This document shows positions 1 to 6,531 of a DNA stretch of 6,909 nt, piece after piece. Origin of the DNA: Lachnospiraceae bacterium (lineage in GTDB: Bacteria > Bacillota > Clostridia > Lachnospirales > Lachnospiraceae). Where the stretch lies: positions 1-6,909 of the forward strand of contig JAJQGR010000154.1 in assembly GCA_021200345.1 (NCBI GenBank). Direction: 5' to 3'. The position numbers and the translations under genes were made by a program. The notes below the pieces were generated by a model. It made no database searches. It saw only the letters and a list, made by a program, of their open reading frames with translations, and had not been told where the DNA came from. Position 1 is the first letter of the stretch; every line of letters begins with the position of its first letter.

Positions 1-357
1 ATCAAGGATAATATAGTCAAAAATTTCTCTCAGATATGTTACAAGCTTTACCATTTGAGAGGGATTGACACTGGTTTTATATCTGGTCTGTGCACAGGGC
101 ATTAAGTACAGACTGGGGCGGCGCTTATCCCGGATCAGTGCCTGCTTTAACCGACAGCTGCCCTCCACCACGTCAACAAGATTATAGACAATGCGATTTT
201 CCAGTCCCATCACTACATCCAGATTTCGCAGGCCGATGTCTGTATCAATCAGGCAGACCTTGTACCCCATGGCGGCGAGCCCTGTGCCCAGATTGGCGCA
301 GGTCGTGGTTTTACCCACTCCGCCTTTCCCGCTGGTAACAACTAATACTTCACTCAT
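1..357 (-). CDS. minD: Septum site-determining ATPase MinD (N-terminal part, cut by window edge)
   Basis: MinD is a membrane-associated P-loop ATPase that, with its partners, blocks division-septum formation away from mid-cell. The window shows the first 119 codons, somewhat under half of a usual MinD of about 260-270 residues. The deviant Walker A motif SGKGGVGKTTT lies at residues 9-19, with signature Lys11 and Lys16. The switch motif LIDTDIGLRNLDVVMG follows at residues 36-51, with Asp38, Asp40 and Arg44. The fragment ends at YIILD, whose last Asp119 fits the Walker B position. The LRNLD wording and ENR-IVYNLVDV stretch separate MinD from ParA and other ParA-like ATPases. The ATG at 355-357 is supported by a GGAGGAG ribosome site six bases upstream. 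The gene begins 54 bases after the PBP2 stop and is probably cotranscribed with it. minC, which often precedes minD in Clostridia, is not there. The amphipathic membrane-targeting tail is outside the window. Confidence 0.97.
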   Translation of the reverse strand, partial: MSEVLVVTSGKGGVGKTTTCANLGTGLAAMGYKVCLIDTDIGLRNLDVVMGLENRIVYNLVDVVEGSCRLKQALIRDKRRPSLYLMPCAQTRYKTSVNPSQMVKLVTYLREIFDYIILD

Positions 358-363
358 AAGGAG

Positions 364-370
364 CTCCTCC
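364..370 (-). promoter_or_regulatory. Ribosome binding site of minD
   Basis: GGAGGAG stands six bases before the minD ATG and fixes the start. It overlaps a perfect 10-base palindrome, AGGAGCTCCT, at 359-368. The palindrome has no loop, so a stable hairpin covering the site is unlikely. Confidence 0.85.
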
Positions 371-411
371 AAACAAATTATTGCCAGATTTGTGGCTTTC
401 TCCCTGGTTTC

Positions 412-3336
412 TTAGTTGTCATTGGTAAGGTTGGAGGAATCCATCTCTGAAGCCTCAGAATGGAGAACCTCATCCTTATCTTCCGCAAAATAATATTCAA
501 AAATCTGTTCGGCCAGCTGCGACGCGTAGGAAGAGCTGTAGCCGTAGCAGATGCGGGCAGCGACGCTGATCTCGGGTTCCTCATAAGGGGCGTAGCCCAC
601 AAAGAGAGCATGGTCCGGGCGGCTGGCGCTTTCCTGAGCGGTTCCGGTTTTACCCGCAACAGCCACAGTTTCCTCCAGATCAGTAAAAACACTGGAGTTT
701 TCAACCACGGCACGCATTCCGGTATGGATTGCGTTCCAGGTACTGTCCGACAGCTCCACTGTATTTCGAACTTCCGCCTCATATTCTTCCAGCACATTTC
801 CATCGGAATCCGTCAGCCTGTCCAACAGAGTCAGCTGATAGCAGGTGCCACTGTTTGCCACAGTAGTCACATATCTGGCCAACCCCACTGTGGTGTAGGA
901 GTTGGTGCCCTGTCCAATGGCAGAGAGGACAGGAAACTCTGTGGACACCTGCGGTTCAGATTCGGAGATCTCCACACCGGAGGTTTCCGTCAGCCCGAAT
1001 AAATCCGCGTAATAAGACAGCTTTTCCAGCCCCAGATCCGCATCATAATCTCCATTTTCATCCAGGCTCAGCCGATATCCTACCTCATAGAAAAAATAGT
1101 TGCAGGAATGACGGATTGCCTGGGAAACCGTCAGTGCTCCATGGGCACTGGGATAAATCCAGCACCGGTAAGAGGTTGTAAATCTGGTAAAAATACCCTG
1201 GCAGGTAATGGTTGTCTCCGGCGTAATGACGCCCTCCTCCAGCCCCGCTGCCGTGGAAACCATTTTAAAAGTGGAACCGGGCGCTGAGCGCTGCTGCGTG
1301 GCGTAATTGTACAGCGGATTGGACTGATCGGCCTGAACCATGGCGTAATAATCCGCGTCCACAGAATTGGCCATCATATTATTGTCATAACTCGGATAAG
1401 ACACGAGAGCCAGCACCTTACCGGTATTTACGTCCGTCACTACCACGCTTCCCGCGTAAGGATCCAGGGCAAGCTGCGCCGGAGTAATGTCCAGATTCTG
1501 AATTCTGTCAATCATAAACCGATAGGCTGAGATTGAGCCGTCATAAAGCGCGTCTATCGTTTCCTCATCCAGATCTACCAGCTCCTGTTCAATGAGAAGC
1601 TTGCACACCTGAGTGCCGCTGATGGTATCCGTCTGAATCATGTATTTAATCAAAAGCTTCTGATACGTGGAGGATTCCTCCGCAGCCTCAAACATAAAAT
1701 CAATCAGTTTTTCATAGATCTCCTGGGAATCTGCGTATTCTCCCTCCAGATCCAGCTGACTTACATCAATCCAGTTCCGGGAGATGCAATATTCCAGATA
1801 CTCAGCCATGGAGATCGTTTCCTCAGAGAACCATGCCTGATAAACCTCATCATCCGTATCTACCAGATCCATGTCAATGACGCCGTAAGCTTTCAGAATC
1901 TCGATCAGCTGCTCTTCATAAGCCTGATATTCACTGCTCAGCTGATTGTAAGCGGTACGTCCGGATGTTACTTCAGTGTATAAATGGTCATACCTTTCCT
2001 CCCTGAAATCCAGATAAGCCGCGTATACCGCCTGTTCCGTCTCTCCGGCATCCTCACCGGCCATATGAGAAATACTGATAACATTGTTGGAAAACAGCGC
2101 ATTGTACACATCGTAAATCGGAATGATGATATCAGAACTGTCCTCGTTGTCCGCCATGGTATAGGTTTTGACATTCTGTATCTTTGATACGAGTATACCA
2201 GCAATGCTTTGTTCCAATATGTCGTAACATGCTATCTGAAGGTCAGAATCTATCGACAAATAAACATCATTTCCGGCAGTGGGAGACACAGTGCCTTCTG
2301 TGTCCAGCACACGGCCGACCGTATCCACATAGACGGTTTCGTAGCCTTTTTCCCCCTGAAGCTCCAGTTCCATATGCTCCTCGATGCCGGATTTTCCCAC
2401 CACATCGCTGGATGTATATTTTTCTTCCTCCCCGTTTGCCGCAAGCTCAGCGTTTAATTCCTCCAGCTCCGTGCTGCTGATCTTGCCGGTATATCCCAGA
2501 ATCTGAGAGAAATATTCTCCATAGGTATATCTGCGGACAGTATCCTCCTCAATGGAAACCCCCTGAAGCTGGTCAATATTTTCCATAATGACGGCCACGG
2601 TTGCCTCACTGACGTCAGTAGCCACTGTAGTCCCAAGGTAAATCTGATACGCGGTCAGGCTCATGGCGTAACGGATGGTAACAATCTTTAATACCTCTGC
2701 CTTGGTATAGCCTTCTCCTATCAGAAAAATATAGTTTCCGTCCTCATCCTCTACTCTGTTCCCCTCCTCGTCAGTCTCGTAGCTTCCCACCGCGTATCCG
2801 TAAGTGGAATTTCCCGCAAGATAGGCCATCATTTCCTCCGCGGTGGCGGTCTCCTGCTCATAGGTCAGATCCTCCACATAGCTTTCTCCGTAGACATCCG
2901 CCTTAAAGCGAAGCAGAGAGGTGCCGGAGACGTCATACTGGTAAACTCCATTTTCATCCAGGTAAATATGAAAATCGCTGTAAATGGAATCCCCGTTTTT
3001 TTCAATCATTTTGATCAGAGTATAAATATTTTCATTCAGGAGCTGATTTTTAGTGCTGGAACTTTCATAGACATCTTCAATCTTTACTGTGTATGAGATC
3101 TCATTATAAGCCAGCAGCTTGCCGTTGCAGTCATAGATATTCCCCCTGGTGGCGGAGATGGTTCTGGTCTTTTGAATGGACACTTCATATTCTTCCAGAT
3201 AGGTTTCCCCTTCTACAATTTGCAACACAAAAAGTCTGTACACAAGTGCGCAGACACAGCCCAAAAACAATACCCCCATAAGAAACAGCCTGGAGCTAAG
3301 TATTCTTTTCCACAAATCTCTCAGCGTTTCCCACAT
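412..3336 (-). CDS. mrdA: Penicillin-binding protein 2 (class B elongation transpeptidase), unusually long
   Basis: This is a monofunctional D,D-transpeptidase that cross-links peptidoglycan during cell elongation, normally as the partner of RodA. It is anchored by one membrane segment at about residues 17-37 and the rest faces outside. The pedestal/dimerisation part includes TRGNIYDCNGKLLA (63-76) and ILGYTGKI (279-286). The catalytic motifs are all present: STFK with Ser688 and Lys691, SCN at 744-746, and KTGTA at 896-900. At 974 residues it is far longer than the roughly 630 of E. coli PBP2. Most of the excess is an acidic block at about 390-620 inside the transpeptidase domain. The frame is unbroken and typical motifs flank the block, so it is a real insertion rather than a sequencing artefact. 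The C-terminal tail (951-974) is acidic and polar. The ATG lies 41 bases inside mreD, with GAGGAG ten bases upstream; a later start would remove the membrane anchor. The B. subtilis equivalent is pbpA. Confidence 0.96.
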   Translation of the reverse strand: MWETLRDLWKRILSSRLFLMGVLFLGCVCALVYRLFVLQIVEGETYLEEYEVSIQKTRTISATRGNIYDCNGKLLAYNEISYTVKIEDVYESSSTKNQLLNENIYTLIKMIEKNGDSIYSDFHIYLDENGVYQYDVSGTSLLRFKADVYGESYVEDLTYEQETATAEEMMAYLAGNSTYGYAVGSYETDEEGNRVEDEDGNYIFLIGEGYTKAEVLKIVTIRYAMSLTAYQIYLGTTVATDVSEATVAVIMENIDQLQGVSIEEDTVRRYTYGEYFSQILGYTGKISSTELEELNAELAANGEEEKYTSSDVVGKSGIEEHMELELQGEKGYETVYVDTVGRVLDTEGTVSPTAGNDVYLSIDSDLQIACYDILEQSIAGILVSKIQNVKTYTMADNEDSSDIIIPIYDVYNALFSNNVISISHMAGEDAGETEQAVYAAYLDFREERYDHLYTEVTSGRTAYNQLSSEYQAYEEQLIEILKAYGVIDMDLVDTDDEVYQAWFSEETISMAEYLEYCISRNWIDVSQLDLEGEYADSQEIYEKLIDFMFEAAEESSTYQKLLIKYMIQTDTISGTQVCKLLIEQELVDLDEETIDALYDGSISAYRFMIDRIQNLDITPAQLALDPYAGSVVVTDVNTGKVLALVSYPSYDNNMMANSVDADYYAMVQADQSNPLYNYATQQRSAPGSTFKMVSTAAGLEEGVITPETTITCQGIFTRFTTSYRCWIYPSAHGALTVSQAIRHSCNYFFYEVGYRLSLDENGDYDADLGLEKLSYYADLFGLTETSGVEISESEPQVSTEFPVLSAIGQGTNSYTTVGLARYVTTVANSGTCYQLTLLDRLTDSDGNVLEEYEAEVRNTVELSDSTWNAIHTGMRAVVENSSVFTDLEETVAVAGKTGTAQESASRPDHALFVGYAPYEEPEISVAARICYGYSSSYASQLAEQIFEYYFAEDKDEVLHSEASEMDSSNLTNDN
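1477..2169 (-). other. Insertion within the PBP2 transpeptidase domain (about residues 390-620)
   Basis: In ordinary PBP2 the helix DLQIACYDILEQ (here 365-376) leads quickly into the strand AGSVVVTDVNTGKVLALVS (here 628-646). Here about 230 residues separate them. The segment is rich in Glu, Asp, Tyr and Leu, has no obvious membrane segment, and looks mostly helical by eye (for example 430-485 and 537-566). It contains Cys517 and Cys578. I recognise no known domain in it. Boundaries are approximate and come from comparison with remembered class B PBPs. Confidence 0.75.
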
Positions 3337-3856
3337 TTGCTTCTTTCTCCTCGATATGAACGCGCCGTGCCCTCCGGTTTAGCAGCGCGATGAACGGTAA
3401 ACTCAGAATGGCAAGAACCAGAGTATAGACCAGCTCCGGCAGAATAACACTCTGAAAATAAGCCTGAAAATCAAATCTTCCCCGCAGGAGAAAATTGGTC
3501 ACATACATGACAAAATTATACAGCAGATCTGAAATCGCGATAATTACTACCGGAAACACAAGCTCATCTTTATAAAAAAAATGTGCCATGCTGCCGGTGA
3601 AAAACCCGATCAAAAGATAAAACATACCGTAAACTCCCAGAAAGGATCCATAAAAAACGTCGCACAAAAGACCGCAGCTGACTCCCGTGACCATGCCGGT
3701 GTTAAGTCCCTGCTGAAAACTGGAAAACACAGTTACCAACAGAAGCACATTGGGAATAATACCGTTAAAGGAAAGGCGGGGAAAGATGGATGTATGCAGA
3801 ATAAACGCCGCAATAATGGTTACAGCCTGTAATAATACTTTTTTGATGACCGCCAT
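3296..3856 (-). CDS. mreD: Rod shape-determining membrane protein MreD
   Basis: MreD is a small polytopic inner-membrane protein that works with MreC in the elongation complex. The 186-residue product has hydrophobic segments at roughly 5-22, 33-45, 53-68, 70-90, 98-124 and 138-159, matching the usual MreD layout and a length near the family norm (about 160-180). Family-like features are Pro35-Asn36 in the second segment and the GMVTGVSCGLLCDVFYG stretch (54-70). The C-terminal tail after 160 is charged and includes Arg-Arg-Ala-Arg-Arg. It starts eight bases after the mreC stop, and its ribosome site is made by the last three codons of mreC. Its last 41 bases overlap the start of the PBP2 gene. 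MreD sequences are poorly conserved, so position between mreC and the PBP2 gene is a large part of the evidence. Confidence 0.93.
   Translation of the reverse strand: MAVIKKVLLQAVTIIAAFILHTSIFPRLSFNGIIPNVLLLVTVFSSFQQGLNTGMVTGVSCGLLCDVFYGSFLGVYGMFYLLIGFFTGSMAHFFYKDELVFPVVIIAISDLLYNFVMYVTNFLLRGRFDFQAYFQSVILPELVYTLVLAILSLPFIALLNRRARRVHIEEKEANVGNAERFVEKNT
3347..3352 (-). promoter_or_regulatory. Ribosome binding site of the PBP2 gene, inside mreD
   Basis: GAGGAG lies ten bases before the PBP2 ATG at 3336 and is itself within the mreD coding sequence (the HIEEKE region). It supports the ATG that overlaps mreD by 41 bases and suggests that ribosomes translating mreD influence PBP2 initiation. Confidence 0.7.
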
Positions 3857-3864
3857 GTCCCGCT

Positions 3865-4740
3865 CTACTCCTCCTCGTAGGTCTCCTTTAATTCCAGAAT
3901 CACAAGAACCTCTTCCAGATGATTGAAATCCACAGCCGGCAGCAATGTTCCGGATTTGGTCATGTTGTTGGCGTCCATGGAAATGGACTGAATGTAGCCT
4001 ACCACCAGACCGGGCAGGAATTTATCACTGATGTTGCTGGTTACAATCTTGTCACCCACCGATGCGGAATCTGAGGTGTCAAGAAGCTGGGAAAAGCTGA
4101 TCACGCCGTCGCTCTGAATCAGAGACAGATCACCGGCCACCAGCAGATTATCCTGGGTAGAGAGAACCTGGCTCATAATATACATGTCATCCGAAATAAT
4201 GGAGGAAACTCTTGCCCAATTGGGTCCCACCTTGGTAATGATGCCCACCAGACCGCCGTCGGCAATGACGTTCATATCCACGGCAAGGCCATCGTTGGTT
4301 CCCTTATCTATGACAAAAGAATAATACCAGTTGGTACTCTCACTGGAAACAATTCTGGCACCGGTCTTGGTATAGCTCTCATATTGCTCGTCCAGATCAA
4401 AAAGCTTGCGAAGTTCATTCAGTTCATATCTGTCCTGCTGCAGCCGGTTCATTTCCACAGTCAGTTCATCCACCTGCTCCTGAAGACTCTCATTCTCCGC
4501 AATCAGCTCCTGCATGTCCGCATACAGGTCCGCCCTTTCCGTAAAAAAGGTCCCGACAATGCTGATTCCTTTCTGAAAAGGAACCACTGTGTATCCGGCC
4601 ACATAGCCGAGCACTGTGTCAAATGCAGTTGTAAAGATGCTGACTGCCAAAAGCAGGCAGCAAAGGGCAGATAAAGCAAAAAGGAGATATTTACTTGGTA
4701 TCGTAAATTTTTCTCCCTTTTTCCTGATTACTGGACTCAT
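3865..4740 (-). CDS. mreC: Rod shape-determining protein MreC
   Basis: MreC is a bitopic membrane protein whose outer part forms filaments or dimers that contact PBP2 and help activate it. The 291-residue product matches the family in size and order: a short basic cytoplasmic N-terminus, one membrane segment at about 17-39, a coiled coil at about 66-116 with heptad-like Leu and Glu spacing, then the beta-rich MreC domain. Typical wording is DKGTNDGLAVDMNVI (145-159), DGGLVGIITKVG (161-172) and VGDKIVTSNISDKFLPGLVVG (228-248). The protein ends in Glu-Glu-Glu. Its ATG overlaps the mreB stop as ATGA, so it is likely translated by ribosomes finishing mreB; I see no strong separate ribosome site, only purine-rich sequence in the mreB tail. 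Confidence 0.97.
   Translation of the reverse strand: MSPVIRKKGEKFTIPSKYLLFALSALCCLLLAVSIFTTAFDTVLGYVAGYTVVPFQKGISIVGTFFTERADLYADMQELIAENESLQEQVDELTVEMNRLQQDRYELNELRKLFDLDEQYESYTKTGARIVSSESTNWYYSFVIDKGTNDGLAVDMNVIADGGLVGIITKVGPNWARVSSIISDDMYIMSQVLSTQDNLLVAGDLSLIQSDGVISFSQLLDTSDSASVGDKIVTSNISDKFLPGLVVGYIQSISMDANNMTKSGTLLPAVDFNHLEEVLVILELKETYEEE
3868..3876 (-). promoter_or_regulatory. Ribosome binding site of mreD embedded in the mreC C-terminal codons
   Basis: The bases GAGGAGGAG encode the final Glu-Glu-Glu of MreC and also form a strong Shine-Dalgarno site 11 bases before the mreD ATG. This arrangement favours coupling of mreD translation to the end of mreC. Confidence 0.75.
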
Positions 4741-5747
4741 TTACTCATTCCTTCTACTGAAAAAGCAACGGTTTTAAAATAGTCCTCATTGATCACCTTG
4801 GCAAGACCCGCGGCCACGCTGGAAACCGGATTTTGTGCGGGGATCACTTTCAGACCAGTGCCTTTCGTCAGCTGTTCCGCAAAGTGCGCGATCTGAGAGG
4901 CTCCGCCGGTCAGATACAGACCGTTGCGGTAAATATCCGCGGAGAGTTCCGGCGGCGTCCGCTCCAAAATCAGCTTAACATGGTCAATAATCGCAGCAAA
5001 CTGTTCCGCTAAAGCCGCGTCAACAACCTCCAGATCCACGACTCTCTCCATGGGAAGTCCGGTTACAATATCCCGGCCGAAAACAACGGCCTTCTGATTG
5101 CTGTCCTCCAGCTCTTTTAAACTGATTTTCAGCTTTTCGGCGGTTTTTGAGCCTATGACAAGATTATACTCCTTACGGATTGTGGATTTAATGGTTTCGT
5201 CAAATTTCAGTCCCCCGGTCTTAATCAGACGGCTTAAAACAATTCCGCCCAGAGAAATCAGAGAAATTTCCGTTGTGTGGAAACCAATGTCCACAATCAA
5301 CGCTCCAATGGCGGTTTTGACATCAATGCCAAGTCCCAGTCCGTCGGCTACCGCCTTTTCCACTACATAGACATCTTTGGCTTTTACTCCGGCATTTTTG
5401 ACCAGATCATAAAAAGCTCTTCTCTCCACGTCTGTCACATCTGTGGGGACCGCCATATAATAATCTGCGGGCAGCACCTTTCCCTTGAAAATATCGGAGA
5501 TAAAGTACCGGATCAGGACTTCCATATCCCGGATGTCGGCAATCACTCCGTTATTTAACGGAAACGAAACCCGGATATTGGAAGGTGCCTTCTCATACAT
5601 TTCATAGGCGCTGTCGCCGTAGGCAAAAATATTTTTCTTATTTTCGATGGCAATCATGTTTTTCTCAATGACGTAACCATCATCATTCTGCGAGTAAATT
5701 TTAATATTGTTGGTACCCAGATCAATACCGAATATATTTGTTCCCAA
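4737..5747 (-). CDS. mreB: MreB-family bacterial actin (divergent), TTG start
   Basis: MreB forms ATP-dependent filaments on the inner face of the membrane that direct lateral wall synthesis. The 336-residue length is normal. The actin-fold motifs are present: phosphate-1 at GIDLGTNN (7-14), phosphate-2 at VDIGFHTTE (152-160), adenosine motif LYLTGGA (277-283), plus ERTPPELSADI (262-272) and GVIADI (67-72). Several usually strict positions differ. The common phosphate-2 GGGTTE reads GFHTTE, and the common IEEPMAA reads VEKAVAD, although Glu130, which aligns with the presumed catalytic Glu of MreB, is kept. The common AGD after LGGIV reads TGG. The start is TTG at 5745-5747: the same frame has a TAA stop three codons upstream, a GGGG-type ribosome site is correctly spaced, and the next ATG (Met31) would delete phosphate-1. 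It overlaps mreC by 4 bases. It may be a lineage-specific MreB variant; many Firmicutes carry further MreB/Mbl genes elsewhere. Confidence 0.93.
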   Translation of the reverse strand: MGTNIFGIDLGTNNIKIYSQNDDGYVIEKNMIAIENKKNIFAYGDSAYEMYEKAPSNIRVSFPLNNGVIADIRDMEVLIRYFISDIFKGKVLPADYYMAVPTDVTDVERRAFYDLVKNAGVKAKDVYVVEKAVADGLGLGIDVKTAIGALIVDIGFHTTEISLISLGGIVLSRLIKTGGLKFDETIKSTIRKEYNLVIGSKTAEKLKISLKELEDSNQKAVVFGRDIVTGLPMERVVDLEVVDAALAEQFAAIIDHVKLILERTPPELSADIYRNGLYLTGGASQIAHFAEQLTKGTGLKVIPAQNPVSSVAAGLAKVINEDYFKTVAFSVEGMSK

Positions 5748-5756
5748 AGTATCTTA

Positions 5757-5763
5757 CCCCTTT
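5757..5763 (-). promoter_or_regulatory. Ribosome binding site that decides the TTG start of mreB
   Basis: AAAGGGG lies directly after the radC stop, nine bases before the TTG at 5747. An in-frame TAA lies between site and start codon, so TTG is the only start that keeps the N-terminal ATP-binding motif. Confidence 0.7.
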
Positions 5764-6444
5764 CTATATCTCTCCAAGCTCGCGAAAGCTTGTATATGTA
5801 TGATCCCCAATAATAATATGGTCAATCAGCGGTAAATTAATCAGTTTCCCGCTCTCCGCGATTCTGGCGGTGATGCCTTTATCCTGGGAAGAAGGCGACG
5901 GATCCCCGCTTGGATGGTTGTGCAGTAAAATCAAACCGCTGGCATTGTGGCGCAGAGCCGCAATAAAAACCTCCCTGGGAGAAATCAGGGAAGCGTTTAC
6001 TGTACCCGAGGAAAGACGCTCTTCCCCCAGATAATGTCCTTTAGAGTCAAGGAACACGGCCAGCACCTGTTCTGTCCTGAAATGGCGCATTGTTTCCATA
6101 TAGTAGGCAGCCACCTTACCGGGATCCCGGAAAGAAAGCTCCGAGTGAAGACTCTGCCTGGACATACGTCTGGACAGTTCCGCCAGGGCCAGAAGCTTGA
6201 CCGCTTTCACTTCTCCAATACCGTGAAGCTTTAAAAGATCCTGAAGCGTGAGCCGGTAAAGTACCGTCAGATTCTCTTGCATACCATAGGTATTCAGCAC
6301 ATCCTGCGCCAGCTGCAGGGCGCTTTTATCTCTGGTGCCTGTGCGCAGAATCACTGCTACCAGCTCCGCGTCTGTCAACGCCCCCGGACCGCTGGAAAGA
6401 AAACGCTCATAGGGCAGAGTCTGTGAAGAAATGTCTGATTTCAT
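5764..6444 (-). CDS. radC: RadC family JAB/MPN-domain protein (JAMM metalloprotein)
   Basis: The 226-residue product is a complete RadC (UPF0758) protein. The N-terminal part has PYERFLSSGPGALTDAELVA (11-30), followed by a helix-hairpin-helix-like segment LLKLHGIGEVKAVKLLALAE (70-89). The C-terminal JAB domain keeps the JAMM zinc motif: a likely Glu125, then His175 and His177, Ser185 and Asp188 in HNHPSGDPSPSSQD. The real function of the family is unsettled; the old link to DNA repair in E. coli was not upheld, and a metal-dependent peptidase or nuclease-associated role is only suggested by fold. The ATG has a GGAGAGGG ribosome site ten bases upstream (6455-6462). The gene leads the mre cluster with a putative promoter in front; radC next to mreB is a common arrangement in Firmicutes, probably cotranscription rather than a role in cell shape. 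Confidence 0.96.
   Translation of the reverse strand: MKSDISSQTLPYERFLSSGPGALTDAELVAVILRTGTRDKSALQLAQDVLNTYGMQENLTVLYRLTLQDLLKLHGIGEVKAVKLLALAELSRRMSRQSLHSELSFRDPGKVAAYYMETMRHFRTEQVLAVFLDSKGHYLGEERLSSGTVNASLISPREVFIAALRHNASGLILLHNHPSGDPSPSSQDKGITARIAESGKLINLPLIDHIIIGDHTYTSFRELGEI
5775..5792 (-). repeat. Small inverted repeat near the 3' end of radC
   Basis: CAAGCT and AGCTTG flank a six-base loop (one further wobble pair is possible), inside the last codons of radC and just upstream of the mreB ribosome site. No U-run follows, so it is not an intrinsic terminator. It may be chance or a weak RNA structure between radC and mreB. Confidence 0.35.
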
Positions 6445-6493
6445 CTATGCCTTTCCCTCTCCAGGTACAGGCAAAATCCACAAGTCACCAGAT

Positions 6494-6522
6494 ATTCTAC
6501 CATAAAATTCCGGTCATGTATA
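6494..6522 (-). promoter_or_regulatory. Putative sigma-A-type promoter for radC-mre operon
   Basis: On the minus strand TATACA (6517-6522) and TAGAAT (6494-6499) are separated by 17 bases, matching 4 of 6 and 5 of 6 consensus positions. Transcription would begin near 6487, giving a leader of about 43 bases before the radC ATG. It lies in the only sizeable AT-rich intergenic gap of the window (87 bases), downstream of the PLP-enzyme stop. Judged by eye only. Confidence 0.5.
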
Positions 6523-6531
6523 CAAATAAAA

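Noticed and set aside
90..415. Plus-strand open frames opposite minD
   Set aside because: They are antisense to clear MinD motifs and rich in Arg, Pro and Ser as expected for a shadow frame.
460..1002. 180-codon open frame on the plus strand opposite the PBP2 C-terminal part
   Set aside because: It lies wholly antisense to well-conserved PBP2 transpeptidase motifs, has no recognisable domain and no supporting ribosome site or neighbouring plus-strand genes.
412..3336. PBP2 as a fusion or frameshift artefact because of its length
   Set aside because: The frame is continuous, both ends carry expected PBP2 motifs in order, and the extra residues are at a single internal site.
5785..5835. Internal promoter for mreB in the radC 3' end (TTGACC with a downstream A/T-rich stretch)
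   Set aside because: No adequate -10 hexamer lies at 16-18 bases spacing; the best match is only about 3 of 6.
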